Part shown: positions 55,990 through 64,000 of the stretch, in pieces | How positions within the stretch are numbered: position 1 is the first letter of the stretch | How the letters are laid out: every line of letters starts with the position of its first letter | Origin: Paenibacillus glycinis | GTDB taxonomy: Bacteria; Bacillota; Bacilli; Paenibacillales; Paenibacillaceae | DNA: 64,000 nt | Assembly (NCBI RefSeq): GCF_009909185.1 | Contig: NZ_JAAAMV010000001.1 | Location: 186,001-250,000, forward strand | Direction of reading: 5' to 3' | Notes under the pieces: generated by a model | What the model saw: only the letters and a program-made list of their open reading frames with translations | Told to the model about the DNA's origin: nothing | The model's database searches: none | Position numbers and translations under genes: made by a program

Positions 55990-56110
55990 CTCTTCAACAC
56001 CTCCTGTTAAATGGTTTTGTGTTTGCCTCCGCCAATCTCATTTTTCGACATCACTCCGACCGGGTCGAAGCACCAATGACGAAATTAATCGGCGTGTGTT
56101 TTTAACACCG
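55990..56110 (-). promoter_or_regulatory. structured rpsB leader
   Basis: The leader contains nested complementary arms, including GCCGAT/ATTGGC and CTTCGACC/GGTCGGAG (about 56020-56090). Such leaders often mediate autoregulation by ribosomal proteins; that is inference here. Confidence 0.4.
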
Positions 56111-56116
56111 TCAATT

Positions 56117-56146
56117 ACTATACCACAATTATATGCGGCCATGCAA
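56117..56146 (-). promoter_or_regulatory. sigma-A promoter of rpsB
   Basis: TTGCAT (56141-56146), 18-bp spacer, TATAGT (56117-56122) with extended TGG on the minus strand. Confidence 0.7.
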
Positions 56147-56186
56147 CCGCGATTGACGGCTTTTCAAAGCTCCTCTCGGCGTCCGT

Positions 56187-56753
56187 TCACCCGCCGCTCG
56201 CGGCCATTTCGTTTTTGGCCTTCTCCGGATCCAGCGGCTGGCTCGTGATGATGCCGCCCACTTGTTTCAGCGTTAATTTACCCTGAAAAGCAAAATAGCC
56301 TGCACGTATAGTCTTCTTACGCATCAGGTCTATAAACGCCTTCGTATCGGGGATCACGCCGCGATCGGAAAGCAAAGCCGCCGTCTCCGCTACGCTGGCA
56401 TTCGGCGGTATGCGAACGATGATGCGGGACGGTTTCGACGCGTCCGGATCCCGTTCGCTCGTCTCGTGCTTGGTATCCGTCTTGACCGCCGGCTCGGACA
56501 CTTGTTCATCGGCCGGCTGCGCAGGCTTGTCCGACTTGACCGCGGATGCCGGCTGCGCGTTCCGTTCGGCTTCGATCCGGCCGCGCTCATCGGAAACGGC
56601 TTTGTCGAGCTCGGCTTGCGTGTAGGTCCTCGCTGCCGGCTCCGCGTCGTTCAGCGCATCGGCCTGTTTCTCGCCGATCAACATTAATTGAAGCAACCCG
56701 GCTCCCAAAATAATGCCGATGCCGAGACCGAACAGGAATATCCGTTTATTCAT
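56187..56753 (-). CDS. membrane-anchored protein with YceG/MltG-like C-terminal region
   Basis: 188 aa: one N-terminal transmembrane helix (about 4-26), a Lys/Glu/Ala/Pro-rich linker (about 35-105) and a compact C-terminal domain (IVRIPPNASVAETAALLSDR; FQGKLTLKQVGGIITSQP) that resembles the LysM-like part of MltG/YceG without its catalytic domain. Likely extracytoplasmic, probably envelope-related; function unknown. The ATG overlaps the end of the SwrB-like gene by 8 nt, so it is part of the motility operon and its last gene before rpsB. Confidence 0.75.
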   Translation of the reverse strand: MNKRIFLFGLGIGIILGAGLLQLMLIGEKQADALNDAEPAARTYTQAELDKAVSDERGRIEAERNAQPASAVKSDKPAQPADEQVSEPAVKTDTKHETSERDPDASKPSRIIVRIPPNASVAETAALLSDRGVIPDTKAFIDLMRKKTIRAGYFAFQGKLTLKQVGGIITSQPLDPEKAKNEMAASGG

Positions 56754-57342
56754 GACGAGCCGCCTCCTCCTGTTTGGATAACTGGAGAATCAGCTGAACT
56801 TCGCCTTTGTTGCGGCCGAGCTTCTTCGCGATTGCATCAATCGACTTGCCGGCTTGATGCATGTCGAATAATTCCGCATATCGGACGCGGATCGACGGGG
56901 GGGAGAGATCCGGTTCGTTGAGTTCCGCGAGCTCTTCTTCCTGCAAGACGCTTGCCGTAAAATCCTGCCGCGCAACGGCTGGCTTTGCCTCATCGATCGC
57001 AGCCGGCTTCGGAGGAACGCTCAATAACGCTAATGCTGCTTGTTTCGTTTGCTCTGCAAGCGCGAGTTCGAGGTCGGCGCAGCGTTTCTCCAGTCGATCG
57101 ATCCGTTCGTCGCGTTTGACTGCCTGCGCTTGCGCGTCTTGGTTCGATTTGCTGACCAAGCCGGCAATTTCCCGGTTGTCCGCCTCCATGTTCTCCATGA
57201 ATTGCTCCAAGGCGGTTTCCATGTTGCGGACGGCTTGATTGTCGCTGCCTCTTCCGCTCGCGGCTGCCGCTCTGCGGGGAAGGACGGCGGAACAGACGAC
57301 GGCGATGCCGCCGATAATCATGATGGTTTGCCAGGGTTCCAT
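56746..57342 (-). CDS. SwrB-like motility protein
   Basis: 198 aa from ATG 57342, with AGGTGA 5 nt upstream. N-terminal transmembrane helix (about 6-22), a coiled coil (about 40-100), a variable linker and a C-terminal helix-turn-helix-like segment (MHQAGKSIDAIAKKLGRNKG; EVQLILQLS). The layout and its position between sigD and rpsB match SwrB (YlxL) of B. subtilis, which promotes activation of flagellar secretion and sigma-D. Sequence similarity beyond the C terminus is weak by eye, so the name is tentative. Confidence 0.7.
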   Translation of the reverse strand: MEPWQTIMIIGGIAVVCSAVLPRRAAAASGRGSDNQAVRNMETALEQFMENMEADNREIAGLVSKSNQDAQAQAVKRDERIDRLEKRCADLELALAEQTKQAALALLSVPPKPAAIDEAKPAVARQDFTASVLQEEELAELNEPDLSPPSIRVRYAELFDMHQAGKSIDAIAKKLGRNKGEVQLILQLSKQEEAARHE

Positions 57343-57372
57343 TACATTCACCTGCAATATGTTTAAAATGCC

Positions 57373-57702
57373 TTAAAGCGAATAATCGATGTGCTTGCCT
57401 TTAAAAGGATGCGGCGTTTGACTTGAACTATCCTGCTCGTCCGAAGCATCCTGCTCCCGAACGCTTCGCCGTTTGCGTTTGGACGGCGAATTCGAATCGC
57501 GATTGCGGTTGGCGGTTATGCCATGGTTGCCGCTCTGTTCCACTGCCGCATTGCGAGTGCGCTGCTGCTCGATCTGTTTGACCGCGTTCTGCTCCAGCAG
57601 CGTTTGTTCGATGGCCGGACGATGGTTCAGTTGGCTCTGCTGCGATGCGTTTTCGGGTGCGCGCGGCACGGAAATTTGAAAATCAATCGGCCTGTACGGC
57701 AT
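57373..57702 (-). CDS. small uncharacterised polar protein in the sigD operon
   Basis: 109 aa, rich in Gln, Asn, Ser, Arg and Asp, with no membrane segment and probably disordered. The N terminus (MPYRPIDFQISVPRA) and C terminus (HPFKGKHIDYSL) look constrained while the middle is low in complexity. GGAGGG lies 7 nt before ATG 57702. I do not recognise a function; its place between the DUF342 and SwrB-like genes suggests a link to motility. Confidence 0.65.
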   Translation of the reverse strand: MPYRPIDFQISVPRAPENASQQSQLNHRPAIEQTLLEQNAVKQIEQQRTRNAAVEQSGNHGITANRNRDSNSPSKRKRRSVREQDASDEQDSSSQTPHPFKGKHIDYSL

Positions 57703-57751
57703 TCATGATCCCTCCCATTCCGACAAATCGTCTCTCGCTTGACTGCGTCGA

Positions 57752-59158
57752 TTACATATATGGTGCCATTACGATGTCGCCTTCGGAATAACGGAAGGAC
57801 ACGCGCTGCGTCGTGTCTTTAATGAAGCGCGTATAACGCCCGATGACGATCTTGGTTCCGCCATAGATGACATTGACCGCATCGACTTTGGCGCTTTCGG
57901 TATCTTCCAACGACTTCTCGATCTCGAGCACCCGGTCTTTGTTCACGGCAATCTCTTCAAGCGAAGCGCGTTTCGTCGAGCTCAGCTTGATGCGCATGGC
58001 CATCTTATCGTTCGACAATTGCCCGGCTGCGGCAAGCTGATCCAAGAGCGCGAGCGCTTTTTCCGTCTTGTCCAAATTATCGTTTAACTGCTTCAGCAGC
58101 GCTCGTTTTTCCATTAATTCGCTTCGCAGCTCCGGACGTACGCCGACCTCGATCGCGGTCGCGGTGGACATCGAATTGCCGATCACCCGCGCAACCACGC
58201 GGTCGCCCGCCTGAATATTGCCCCCGACCACAAGACCTTTCGCTCCGGTACATACGACATGCCGGCCCGCGCGCACCTGGGAATGCATGATGCTTTGCGA
58301 AACCATGACATCTTCGGCGGCCGATACGTTGCCTTCTTGGATAAAGGAGCATTTCACGTTTTTGCCTGCTTTTATGTAGCCTTTGCCGCTCCCGAGCACG
58401 CCGCCGGATATTTCGACGGAGCCGTCCGTTTCCAGAATGGCGCCTTCTACGCCGCCTACGACACGGATGTCGCCGGATGCCTTGACCTTGAAGCCGGTCA
58501 GAACGTTGCCCCGAATGACGACCGTTCCGACGAAATCGATATTTCCGGTCTTGTAATCCACGTCTCCGTTTACTTCATAGACCGGGAAAACGTTGATCTT
58601 GGATTTGTCCGTGATCGAGATCAAGCCGTCGATGGCGGCATAAATCGCCGTTTGCTCGGGATTGAGCACGACGTTCTTGCCCAGCTTGAAGTAGGCTTCT
58701 TTCCCGTTGCGGCACGGAATCGGATCTCCCGTAACCGCGATGCCGTCCCGGCCCGGGGTTGCTTTGACTTTCTCCGCGATGAGCTGGCCCCGTTTCACGT
58801 TTTTGAGCTGCGTCACTTCTTTGAAATCGATTTTGCCGCCTTCGAGCTCGACGGGCCGATAGTCGTCTTCGTTCATGTCATACGCGAAACGAATGAAGCC
58901 GTCTTCTCCCTGAACCGACCCTTCGCCTAACGCGACGACCGTTTGGCCGTGAAAAAACCGGCTCGGAAGCTTGACGATCTGTTCCAAAGTCTCGCGCTGC
59001 AGTCCGTATTTCACGCCATGGCTCTTCAAAAACTCCTCCAGCTGCGCCAGCGTGCAGGAGAAACTGTCGTCCGCGATGTTGAATTGAACGGTCGCGGTCA
59101 ATTTGTCCGGTGACTGTTGGACAACAAGGTAATGCTGTAATTGTTCGGTCGTTGTCAA
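57752..59158 (-). CDS. DUF342/FapA family protein
   Basis: 468-aa FapA/DUF342 protein. After an N-terminal region (1-110), a right-handed beta-helix of Gly/Val-rich repeats occupies about 170-330 (GDVDYKTGNIDFVGTVVIRG; GKGYIKAGKNVKCSFIQEGN), followed by a coiled coil (about 345-420). Family members are described as polar or membrane-associated scaffold proteins affecting motility or polysaccharide production in some bacteria. Starts with TTG 59158 after a G-rich ribosome binding site, 20 nt downstream of sigD. Confidence 0.85.
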   Translation of the reverse strand: MTTTEQLQHYLVVQQSPDKLTATVQFNIADDSFSCTLAQLEEFLKSHGVKYGLQRETLEQIVKLPSRFFHGQTVVALGEGSVQGEDGFIRFAYDMNEDDYRPVELEGGKIDFKEVTQLKNVKRGQLIAEKVKATPGRDGIAVTGDPIPCRNGKEAYFKLGKNVVLNPEQTAIYAAIDGLISITDKSKINVFPVYEVNGDVDYKTGNIDFVGTVVIRGNVLTGFKVKASGDIRVVGGVEGAILETDGSVEISGGVLGSGKGYIKAGKNVKCSFIQEGNVSAAEDVMVSQSIMHSQVRAGRHVVCTGAKGLVVGGNIQAGDRVVARVIGNSMSTATAIEVGVRPELRSELMEKRALLKQLNDNLDKTEKALALLDQLAAAGQLSNDKMAMRIKLSSTKRASLEEIAVNKDRVLEIEKSLEDTESAKVDAVNVIYGGTKIVIGRYTRFIKDTTQRVSFRYSEGDIVMAPYM

Positions 59159-59178
59159 ATCCGCCCCCCCTTATTGCA

Positions 59179-59964
59179 TTAATGCTGCATCAACTGATCC
59201 TTTTGCTTCTCCAGGGCACCCCGGAGCCGCAAAATCGCCTTGGAATGAAGCTGCGAGATCCGAGAAGGCGAAAGCGACATGACTTCGGCAATTTCGCTGA
59301 GCGAGAGCTCCTCGTAATAAAAGAGCGAAATCACGGTCCGTTCTTTCTCGGTCAAACGGTCGATTCCGCGAACGAGCGACTCCTTCAAATAAAACTCGTG
59401 CACTTTGTAATCCGGATTTTTGGCCTTCTCGTCCACGAGGAGCGACAGTCGGGTCTCCGACTCCTCATCGCGGATCGGATCTTCCAGCGAGCATACCGTC
59501 GTAACGGCGATTTCCTGGAGCATGACGCCGAATTCCTTTTCCGTCACGTCCAGATGCCGGCTGATTTCGGAATCGGACACGGAACGCATATACTGCTGTT
59601 CTAATATTTGATAAGCTTCTTCAATTCGTTTCGCCTTCTCGCGAACGGAGCGCGGCACCCAATCCCCTTGGCGGAGGCCGTCGATGATCGCGCCCCGGAT
59701 ACGCCAGGAAGCATACGTTTCAAACTGAAGTCCTCTTCTGTAATCGAATTTTTCGATGGCATCGATCAGTCCCATGACGCCATTGCTCGCCAGATCGTCC
59801 TTGGAGACGTTTTTCGGCAAGCCGATGGCCATCCGGTTGCTCACGTAATCGACCAAAGTCAAGTAATACTCGATCAGCCGTTTCTTTGCTTCGATGTCCC
59901 CGTCTTCTTTCCACTTCCGCCAAATCTCGATGTTCGACAAATGAGGCGCTTTCGGCTCAATCAT
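59179..59964 (-). CDS. sigD: RNA polymerase sigma factor SigD (FliA type)
   Basis: Sigma-28 factor for flagellin, motor, chemotaxis and autolysin genes. 261 aa: region 2 with GLIDAIEKFDYRRGLQFETY, region 3 with WVPRSVREKAKRI, region 4 with LSEIAEVMSLSPSRISQLHS. It follows cheA-cheW-cheC-cheD as in B. subtilis, at the distal end of the large flagellar operon. Confidence 0.96.
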   Translation of the reverse strand: MIEPKAPHLSNIEIWRKWKEDGDIEAKKRLIEYYLTLVDYVSNRMAIGLPKNVSKDDLASNGVMGLIDAIEKFDYRRGLQFETYASWRIRGAIIDGLRQGDWVPRSVREKAKRIEEAYQILEQQYMRSVSDSEISRHLDVTEKEFGVMLQEIAVTTVCSLEDPIRDEESETRLSLLVDEKAKNPDYKVHEFYLKESLVRGIDRLTEKERTVISLFYYEELSLSEIAEVMSLSPSRISQLHSKAILRLRGALEKQKDQLMQH

Positions 59965-59968
59965 CGTC

Positions 59969-60400
59969 TCACCCTCCTGTTAGGTGACGTATCGCTTTTG
60001 CCAATTCTTCAGGCTCTTTGTTCTGCGTAGATACTAGTTTGGGAGGCGTCAGCGGTTTAAAAGTCGATTGTTGGCCTGGCTCAAGCATTACGTTTCCGTC
60101 CATTTGATTTTTGAGCAATTCATTCAGTTCGTCGCCTTCTTCGGGCGTGGAGTAATCGATCGCGTGACCGACGGCATGCTCCTCGCCGGCCGCGGTCTGG
60201 TGCATGGCCGCCGACGGGCTTGGCTTCAAGATCATGGCAAGCAAAGCCCGAAAGAGGAACGTCATTGCGAAAAAAGCGATAAATGCGTACAAACACCGGA
60301 AGCTGGTAATCGCCAGCCCGTTGCTGCCGAGCGAGAAAAGCAACGTCAGCAGGCTTCCGCCTATTCCAAGCGATACATTCCAGCGCCATGAACCGATCAT
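59969..60400 (-). CDS. uncharacterised two-helix membrane protein between cheD and sigD
   Basis: 143 aa with two hydrophobic segments (about 9-32 and 35-58) and a hydrophilic C-terminal part rich in Glu, Pro and Lys. GGAG precedes the ATG, 1 nt after the cheD stop, so it belongs to the operon. B. subtilis has no gene at this place. I do not recognise the family; it may be specific to Paenibacillaceae. Confidence 0.75.
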   Translation of the reverse strand: MIGSWRWNVSLGIGGSLLTLLFSLGSNGLAITSFRCLYAFIAFFAMTFLFRALLAMILKPSPSAAMHQTAAGEEHAVGHAIDYSTPEEGDELNELLKNQMDGNVMLEPGQQSTFKPLTPPKLVSTQNKEPEELAKAIRHLTGG

Positions 60401-60401
60401 G

Positions 60402-60896
60402 TTAAATCTCCTTTACTCCTTGCTGAACACTGCGAATGGTCAATATGCCGTTCATGCTGTTAAACTCGACCGTCCGGCCGTAATTCAAGCCCGTATCTTC
60501 CGACAGCAGCGGGATGTTGAACCGCTGAAGCATCAGTTTGCAGGCTTCCACGTTTCGCGGACCGATGCGCATGGTTTCGCTGCCCGTATTGAACGCGAAC
60601 ATTTGTGCGCCGCCGGCCATTTTCGCCACGAACCGTCTAGGCTCGGCTCCTTCCGTTCTCATCAATTCGATCAGATGGGGAACGGACGTATCCGCGTATT
60701 TAGCAATGTTGATCGATGCTTCCCTGGCGATCTCGGAAGACGGCAGCATGACGTGGATCATTCCGGCTACCTTGGTGCTTTCGTCAAACAAGGTTAATCC
60801 GACGCAGGAACCGAGTCCGGTCGTTTTCAGAATGGCTCCGCCTGCCGCAATCTTAAGGTCCGCCATACCCACCTTCACAACATTCTCTTGGATCAT
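60402..60896 (-). CDS. cheD: chemoreceptor glutamine deamidase CheD
   Basis: Deamidates glutamines of chemoreceptors and binds CheC, whose activity it stimulates. 164 aa with catalytic Cys31 (GLGSCVGLTLF) and His48 (GMIHVMLP). The start codon overlaps the cheC stop by 4 nt (ATGA), typical of the cheC-cheD pair. Confidence 0.96.
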   Translation of the reverse strand: MIQENVVKVGMADLKIAAGGAILKTTGLGSCVGLTLFDESTKVAGMIHVMLPSSEIAREASINIAKYADTSVPHLIELMRTEGAEPRRFVAKMAGGAQMFAFNTGSETMRIGPRNVEACKLMLQRFNIPLLSEDTGLNYGRTVEFNSMNGILTIRSVQQGVKEI

Positions 60897-61510
60897 TCGT
60901 TAGGCACTCCCAAGGCGCTGAAAATTTTATCGAACGATTCCGGATCCGGAATTAGGAAGAAATGGCCGGCCAGCTCTTCCTGTCCTTCCAGGAACGTCGT
61001 GTCGATCAACAACGCGGAATCCCCCATCTCTCCGTAATGCACAAGCCCGTAACTTAGAATCGCCCCGGCCATGTCGACGGCAATCGCCGGCACCGTCGGC
61101 GATAAATACAAATGCGTAAAATCCGCCAACGACGATAAATACGAGCCCGCCAAAATATTCCCGATTTCTCCCAATGCCGAATATTCCATCTCGGAATACC
61201 CTTCATCCTGCACATCCATGGACAGCAAGTTGCGCAGCAATCGCTTCGCCGAATCTTCGTCGATGATGAAAAACATATTGCCCGGCGCGTCGCCTTCGAC
61301 GCGCAGGAACACGGCGATGACGACCTGTTCGAAGCCGCCGACCTTATCGGCGACCTGCTCGAACGGAATTAGACTGACGGTCGGCACGTTCATATCGACA
61401 GGCTTGTCCAGCAGCCGGGACAGCGCTGTAGCGGCATTGCCCGCTCCGATATTCCCGACTTCCTTCAGAACGTCAAGCTTGAATGCCGCCAACTTGTTCA
61501 ACGGATTCAC
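60893..61510 (-). CDS. cheC: CheY-P phosphatase CheC
   Basis: Dephosphorylates CheY-P and takes part in adaptation with CheD. 205 aa with two phosphatase motifs of the E-x2-N type: KEVGNIGAGNAATALS near 15 and GEIGNILAGSY near 113. GTG 61510, AGAGG upstream. It lies 3 nt after cheW. Confidence 0.95.
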   Translation of the reverse strand: MNPLNKLAAFKLDVLKEVGNIGAGNAATALSRLLDKPVDMNVPTVSLIPFEQVADKVGGFEQVVIAVFLRVEGDAPGNMFFIIDEDSAKRLLRNLLSMDVQDEGYSEMEYSALGEIGNILAGSYLSSLADFTHLYLSPTVPAIAVDMAGAILSYGLVHYGEMGDSALLIDTTFLEGQEELAGHFFLIPDPESFDKIFSALGVPNE

Positions 61511-61513
61511 GCC

Positions 61514-61975
61514 TTAAGCCTCTTGCTGCTCAAGCTGGATGATTTCGCTCTTGTTCAGCACTTCGGACAAGTTGAGCATAATCAGGAGCCGGCTGTCTCC
61601 GACCTTGGCCACGCCGCGCAGGTATTTCGCTTTGACGCCGCCGACGACTTCCGGAGGCGTATCGATGGTATCGGAATCGATATCGATGACGTCGTTCGCG
61701 GAATCCACGATAAAGCCGACTTCCAGCTCGTTCACCGCGACGATGATGATCCGCGAACTCTCGGTCGCCTCGGATTCAGGCAGCCCGAACCGGCCGCGCA
61801 AATCGATGACGGGAATGACGACGCCGCGCAGATTAACGACGCCTTTGACGAAGGCGAACGTTTTCGGAACGCGCGTAATCGGCATCATTCGCTCGATCGT
61901 GCGCACTTTTTCCACTTCGATCCCGTATTCCTCATTAGCCAATCCAAACACGATCACTTTCATTTCCTCACCCAT
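61514..61975 (-). CDS. cheW: chemotaxis coupling protein CheW
   Basis: Adaptor linking receptors to CheA, 153 aa, two SH3-like subdomains; IMPITRVP-type MMPITRVPKTFAFVKGVVNL and GVVIPVIDLRGRFG are diagnostic. GGAGGG precedes ATG 61975; 14 nt separate it from cheA. Confidence 0.97.
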   Translation of the reverse strand: MGEEMKVIVFGLANEEYGIEVEKVRTIERMMPITRVPKTFAFVKGVVNLRGVVIPVIDLRGRFGLPESEATESSRIIIVAVNELEVGFIVDSANDVIDIDSDTIDTPPEVVGGVKAKYLRGVAKVGDSRLLIMLNLSEVLNKSEIIQLEQQEA

Positions 61976-61989
61976 ACGTAATCCCTCCT

Positions 61990-64000
61990 TTATTTAATAA
62001 GCGCATTCGGATCCACGATCAGCGCGACTTGGCCGTCGCCCAGAATCGTTGCGCCGGAGATCGCTTCGATATTCGTCAAATATTTGCCGAGCGTCTTCAG
62101 GACGATCTCGCTTTGGCCGAGGAATTCGTCCACCGTCACCGCGCCGAGCTTGTTTCCTTTGCGGATCACGACGATCTCGGTCTCCAGCTCGTCTTCCTCC
62201 GGGAACGACCGGCAGTCCAGCACCTGCGCGAGCGAGATGAGCGGGATGACGGAACCGCGGTAATCGATCATGCGGTTGCCGTGGATTTTGCGGATCTGCT
62301 CCCGCGGCACGATAGCCGTCTCGACGATCGACGAAAGCGGAATGGCGTATTTCTCGGCTCCCAGCTTGACGAGCATCGCGGAAATAATCGACAGCGTGAG
62401 CGGAAGCTGAATGGAGAATTTCGTGCCCTTGCCCGGCGTGGATTCCACGCTGACGTGGCCGCCGAGCGATTCGATCTTCGAGCGAACGACGTCCAGTCCG
62501 ACGCCGCGACCGGAAATATCCGAGATCTTGTCCGCGGTGCTGAAGCCGGCGGCGAAGATCAGCATGTTGATCTCGTTGTCCGTCAACCGGTTCGCTGCTT
62601 CGGCATCGAGCACGCCGTTCTTGATCGCGGTTTGTTTGACTCGCTCCGCGTTGATGCCCCGACCGTCCTCCTCGACTTCGATGAACACGTGGTTGCCGCT
62701 GTGGAACGCGCGCAGATGCACGGTTCCCGTCTCGGATTTGCCGGCGGCGACGCGGTCTGCGATCGACTCGATTCCGTGATCCAGCGAGTTGCGAAGCAAG
62801 TGGACGAGGGGATCGCCGATCTCGTCGATGACCGTCCGGTCCAGCTCCGTATCCGCGCCGGCAATGACCAACTCGACCTTCTTATCGAGCGACTTCGCCA
62901 AATCGCGGACCATTCGCGGAAACCGGTTGAATACGGATTCTACCGGCACCATGCGAAGCTTCAGCACGATGTTCTGCAGATCGCTGCTGACGCGGGACAT
63001 ATGCTCGACGGTTTCGGTCAAGTCGTTGCGGCGAATCTCGCTCGCCAGCTGCTCCAAGCGCACCCTGTCGATCAACAGCTCGCTGAACAAGTTCATCAAC
63101 GAGTCCAGGCGTTCGATATCGACGCGGATCGTGCGCGACGCGTTGCCTCCCGCAGCCGGTGCCGCAGTCGTTGCGGCAGGTGCCGCGGGAGACGCCGCCG
63201 CTGCTGCGGTCTGGGCTTTGGCGGCCGCGACCGTTTCCTGCGCGATGGAAGCCGATGCCGTCGGCGCCCCCGGCGCGGACGCCGCGCCGAGCTGAATCAG
63301 CGATTCTTTGTCCAGCTGCGTAATCGCGGCGCTCTCGATCTCCGATACCGACTCTATGCCTTTACGCAGCTCGTCGCCCGAGATGCTGGCGATCGTGAAG
63401 ACCGTGAAGGTACGGTCGAATTTCTCCTGCTCGATGTCCTGGGCGCTCGGAGACGACTTCACGATTTCGCCGCTGCGCTCCAAGAAGTCGAATACCATGT
63501 ACGCGCGGGCTGCTTTGAGCACGCAGTCTTCGCGGACCGTTACCACGATGTGGAAAACCGACATGCCCGCCTCGATGGACTGCAGCAGGATCGAGCTTTG
63601 GAACTGATCCAGCTTGTTGCCGTCTTCCGGACTGGCTGTCCCGGCAGCCGAAGATTCCGACGCGGCTTCTTTCTTGTAGTCGCCTTTCACGATGGCCTTC
63701 AGCGAGGCTACGATCGCGGTCACATCCGCTTTGCCCGTTCCTCCGCCGGTAATGTCCTGCACCATCGATTCCAGCGCGTCCAGCCCTTTAAACAACGTAT
63801 CGAAAATAAAATTGTCCATGGCGAGCTTATGGTTGCGTACGAGATCCAGCACGTTTTCCATTTCATGCGTGAGCGAAGCCAAGTCTTCGAAGCCCATCGT
63901 CGCCGACATGCCTTTGAGCGTGTGCGCGGAACGGAAAATGATTTGAACGATGCTGATGTCGTCGGGCGCGCTTTCGAGCTTCAGCAAATTTTCGTTCAGC
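61990..64000 (-). CDS. cheA: chemotaxis histidine kinase CheA (N terminus outside window)
   Basis: Receptor-coupled histidine kinase that phosphorylates CheY and CheB. The frame is open to the window edge; 670 residues are visible. P1/HPT domain with the phosphorylated His in SAHTLKGMSATMGF, P2 CheY-binding domain (about 120-210), an Ala-rich linker, P3 dimerisation helices, P4 ATPase with HLLRNSLDHGIES (N box), EEDGRGIN (G1) and GRGVGLDVV (G2), and a C-terminal CheW-like P5 domain. Only the first part of P1 is missing, an estimated 30 or so residues. Confidence 0.97.
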   Translation of the reverse strand, partial: LNENLLKLESAPDDISIVQIIFRSAHTLKGMSATMGFEDLASLTHEMENVLDLVRNHKLAMDNFIFDTLFKGLDALESMVQDITGGGTGKADVTAIVASLKAIVKGDYKKEAASESSAAGTASPEDGNKLDQFQSSILLQSIEAGMSVFHIVVTVREDCVLKAARAYMVFDFLERSGEIVKSSPSAQDIEQEKFDRTFTVFTIASISGDELRKGIESVSEIESAAITQLDKESLIQLGAASAPGAPTASASIAQETVAAAKAQTAAAAASPAAPAATTAAPAAGGNASRTIRVDIERLDSLMNLFSELLIDRVRLEQLASEIRRNDLTETVEHMSRVSSDLQNIVLKLRMVPVESVFNRFPRMVRDLAKSLDKKVELVIAGADTELDRTVIDEIGDPLVHLLRNSLDHGIESIADRVAAGKSETGTVHLRAFHSGNHVFIEVEEDGRGINAERVKQTAIKNGVLDAEAANRLTDNEINMLIFAAGFSTADKISDISGRGVGLDVVRSKIESLGGHVSVESTPGKGTKFSIQLPLTLSIISAMLVKLGAEKYAIPLSSIVETAIVPREQIRKIHGNRMIDYRGSVIPLISLAQVLDCRSFPEEDELETEIVVIRKGNKLGAVTVDEFLGQSEIVLKTLGKYLTNIEAISGATILGDGQVALIVDPNALIK

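Overview
The window is 64 kb of core chromosome from a Gram-positive, endospore-forming, flagellated Firmicute of the Paenibacillus/Cohnella type. This rests on gene content and order (spoVS, dpaAB, sleB, tepA, the sigD/che block, polC) and a GC-rich codon bias; it is inference, since no 16S rRNA is present. Every convincing gene lies on the minus strand, so transcription runs from base 64000 towards base 1. I see no tRNA, rRNA, CRISPR array, insertion sequence, prophage or recombinase gene.

In the direction of transcription, 64000-56187 is the tail of a chemotaxis/flagellar operon: cheA (N terminus cut by the window edge), cheW, cheC, cheD, an unknown membrane protein, sigD, a DUF342 (FapA-type) protein, a small unknown protein, a SwrB-like protein and a membrane protein with a YceG-like C terminus. 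From 55989 to 34349 comes the translation, lipid and replication block: rpsB, tsf, pyrH, frr, uppS, cdsA, dxr, rseP, an archaeal/eukaryal-type proS, polC, then rimP-nusA-ylxR-ylxQ-infB-rbfA-nrnA-truB-ribF. rpsO and pnp follow from their own promoters.

From 31424 to 20190 lie ylxY, an M16 protease gene with dut, the dipicolinate/lysine block dpaA-dpaB-asd-dapG-dapA, RNase J, the ClpP-like tepA and ylzJ. From 20113 to 11865 lie ftsK/spoIIIE, sleB, the M16 pair ymfF-ymfH, a short-chain dehydrogenase, ymfJ and ymfK. From 11830 to the left edge lie rodZ, yajQ, rimO-pgsA-cinA, recA, recX, rny, ymdB, spoVS, an M19 dipeptidase and the first 155 codons of a 2-oxoacid:acceptor oxidoreductase alpha subunit.

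Intergenic regions are informative. I found matches by eye to sigma-A promoters (several with 17 or 18 bp spacing), to sporulation promoters (sigma-H for spoVS, sigma-G for sleB and tepA, sigma-K for dpaA), to a LexA box before recA, and sixteen intrinsic terminators. These divide the strand into transcription units.

I do not see an undescribed multi-gene system. The less ordinary items are a long Gly/Arg/Gln repeat tract in IF-2, an apparent non-standard start codon for recX, a likely mis-placed recA start, a duplicated hairpin between dapG and dapA, unexplained structured intergenic DNA before spoVS and between polC and rimP, an archaeal-type prolyl-tRNA synthetase at the polC locus, and a Walker A-like motif in the DUF3388 protein.
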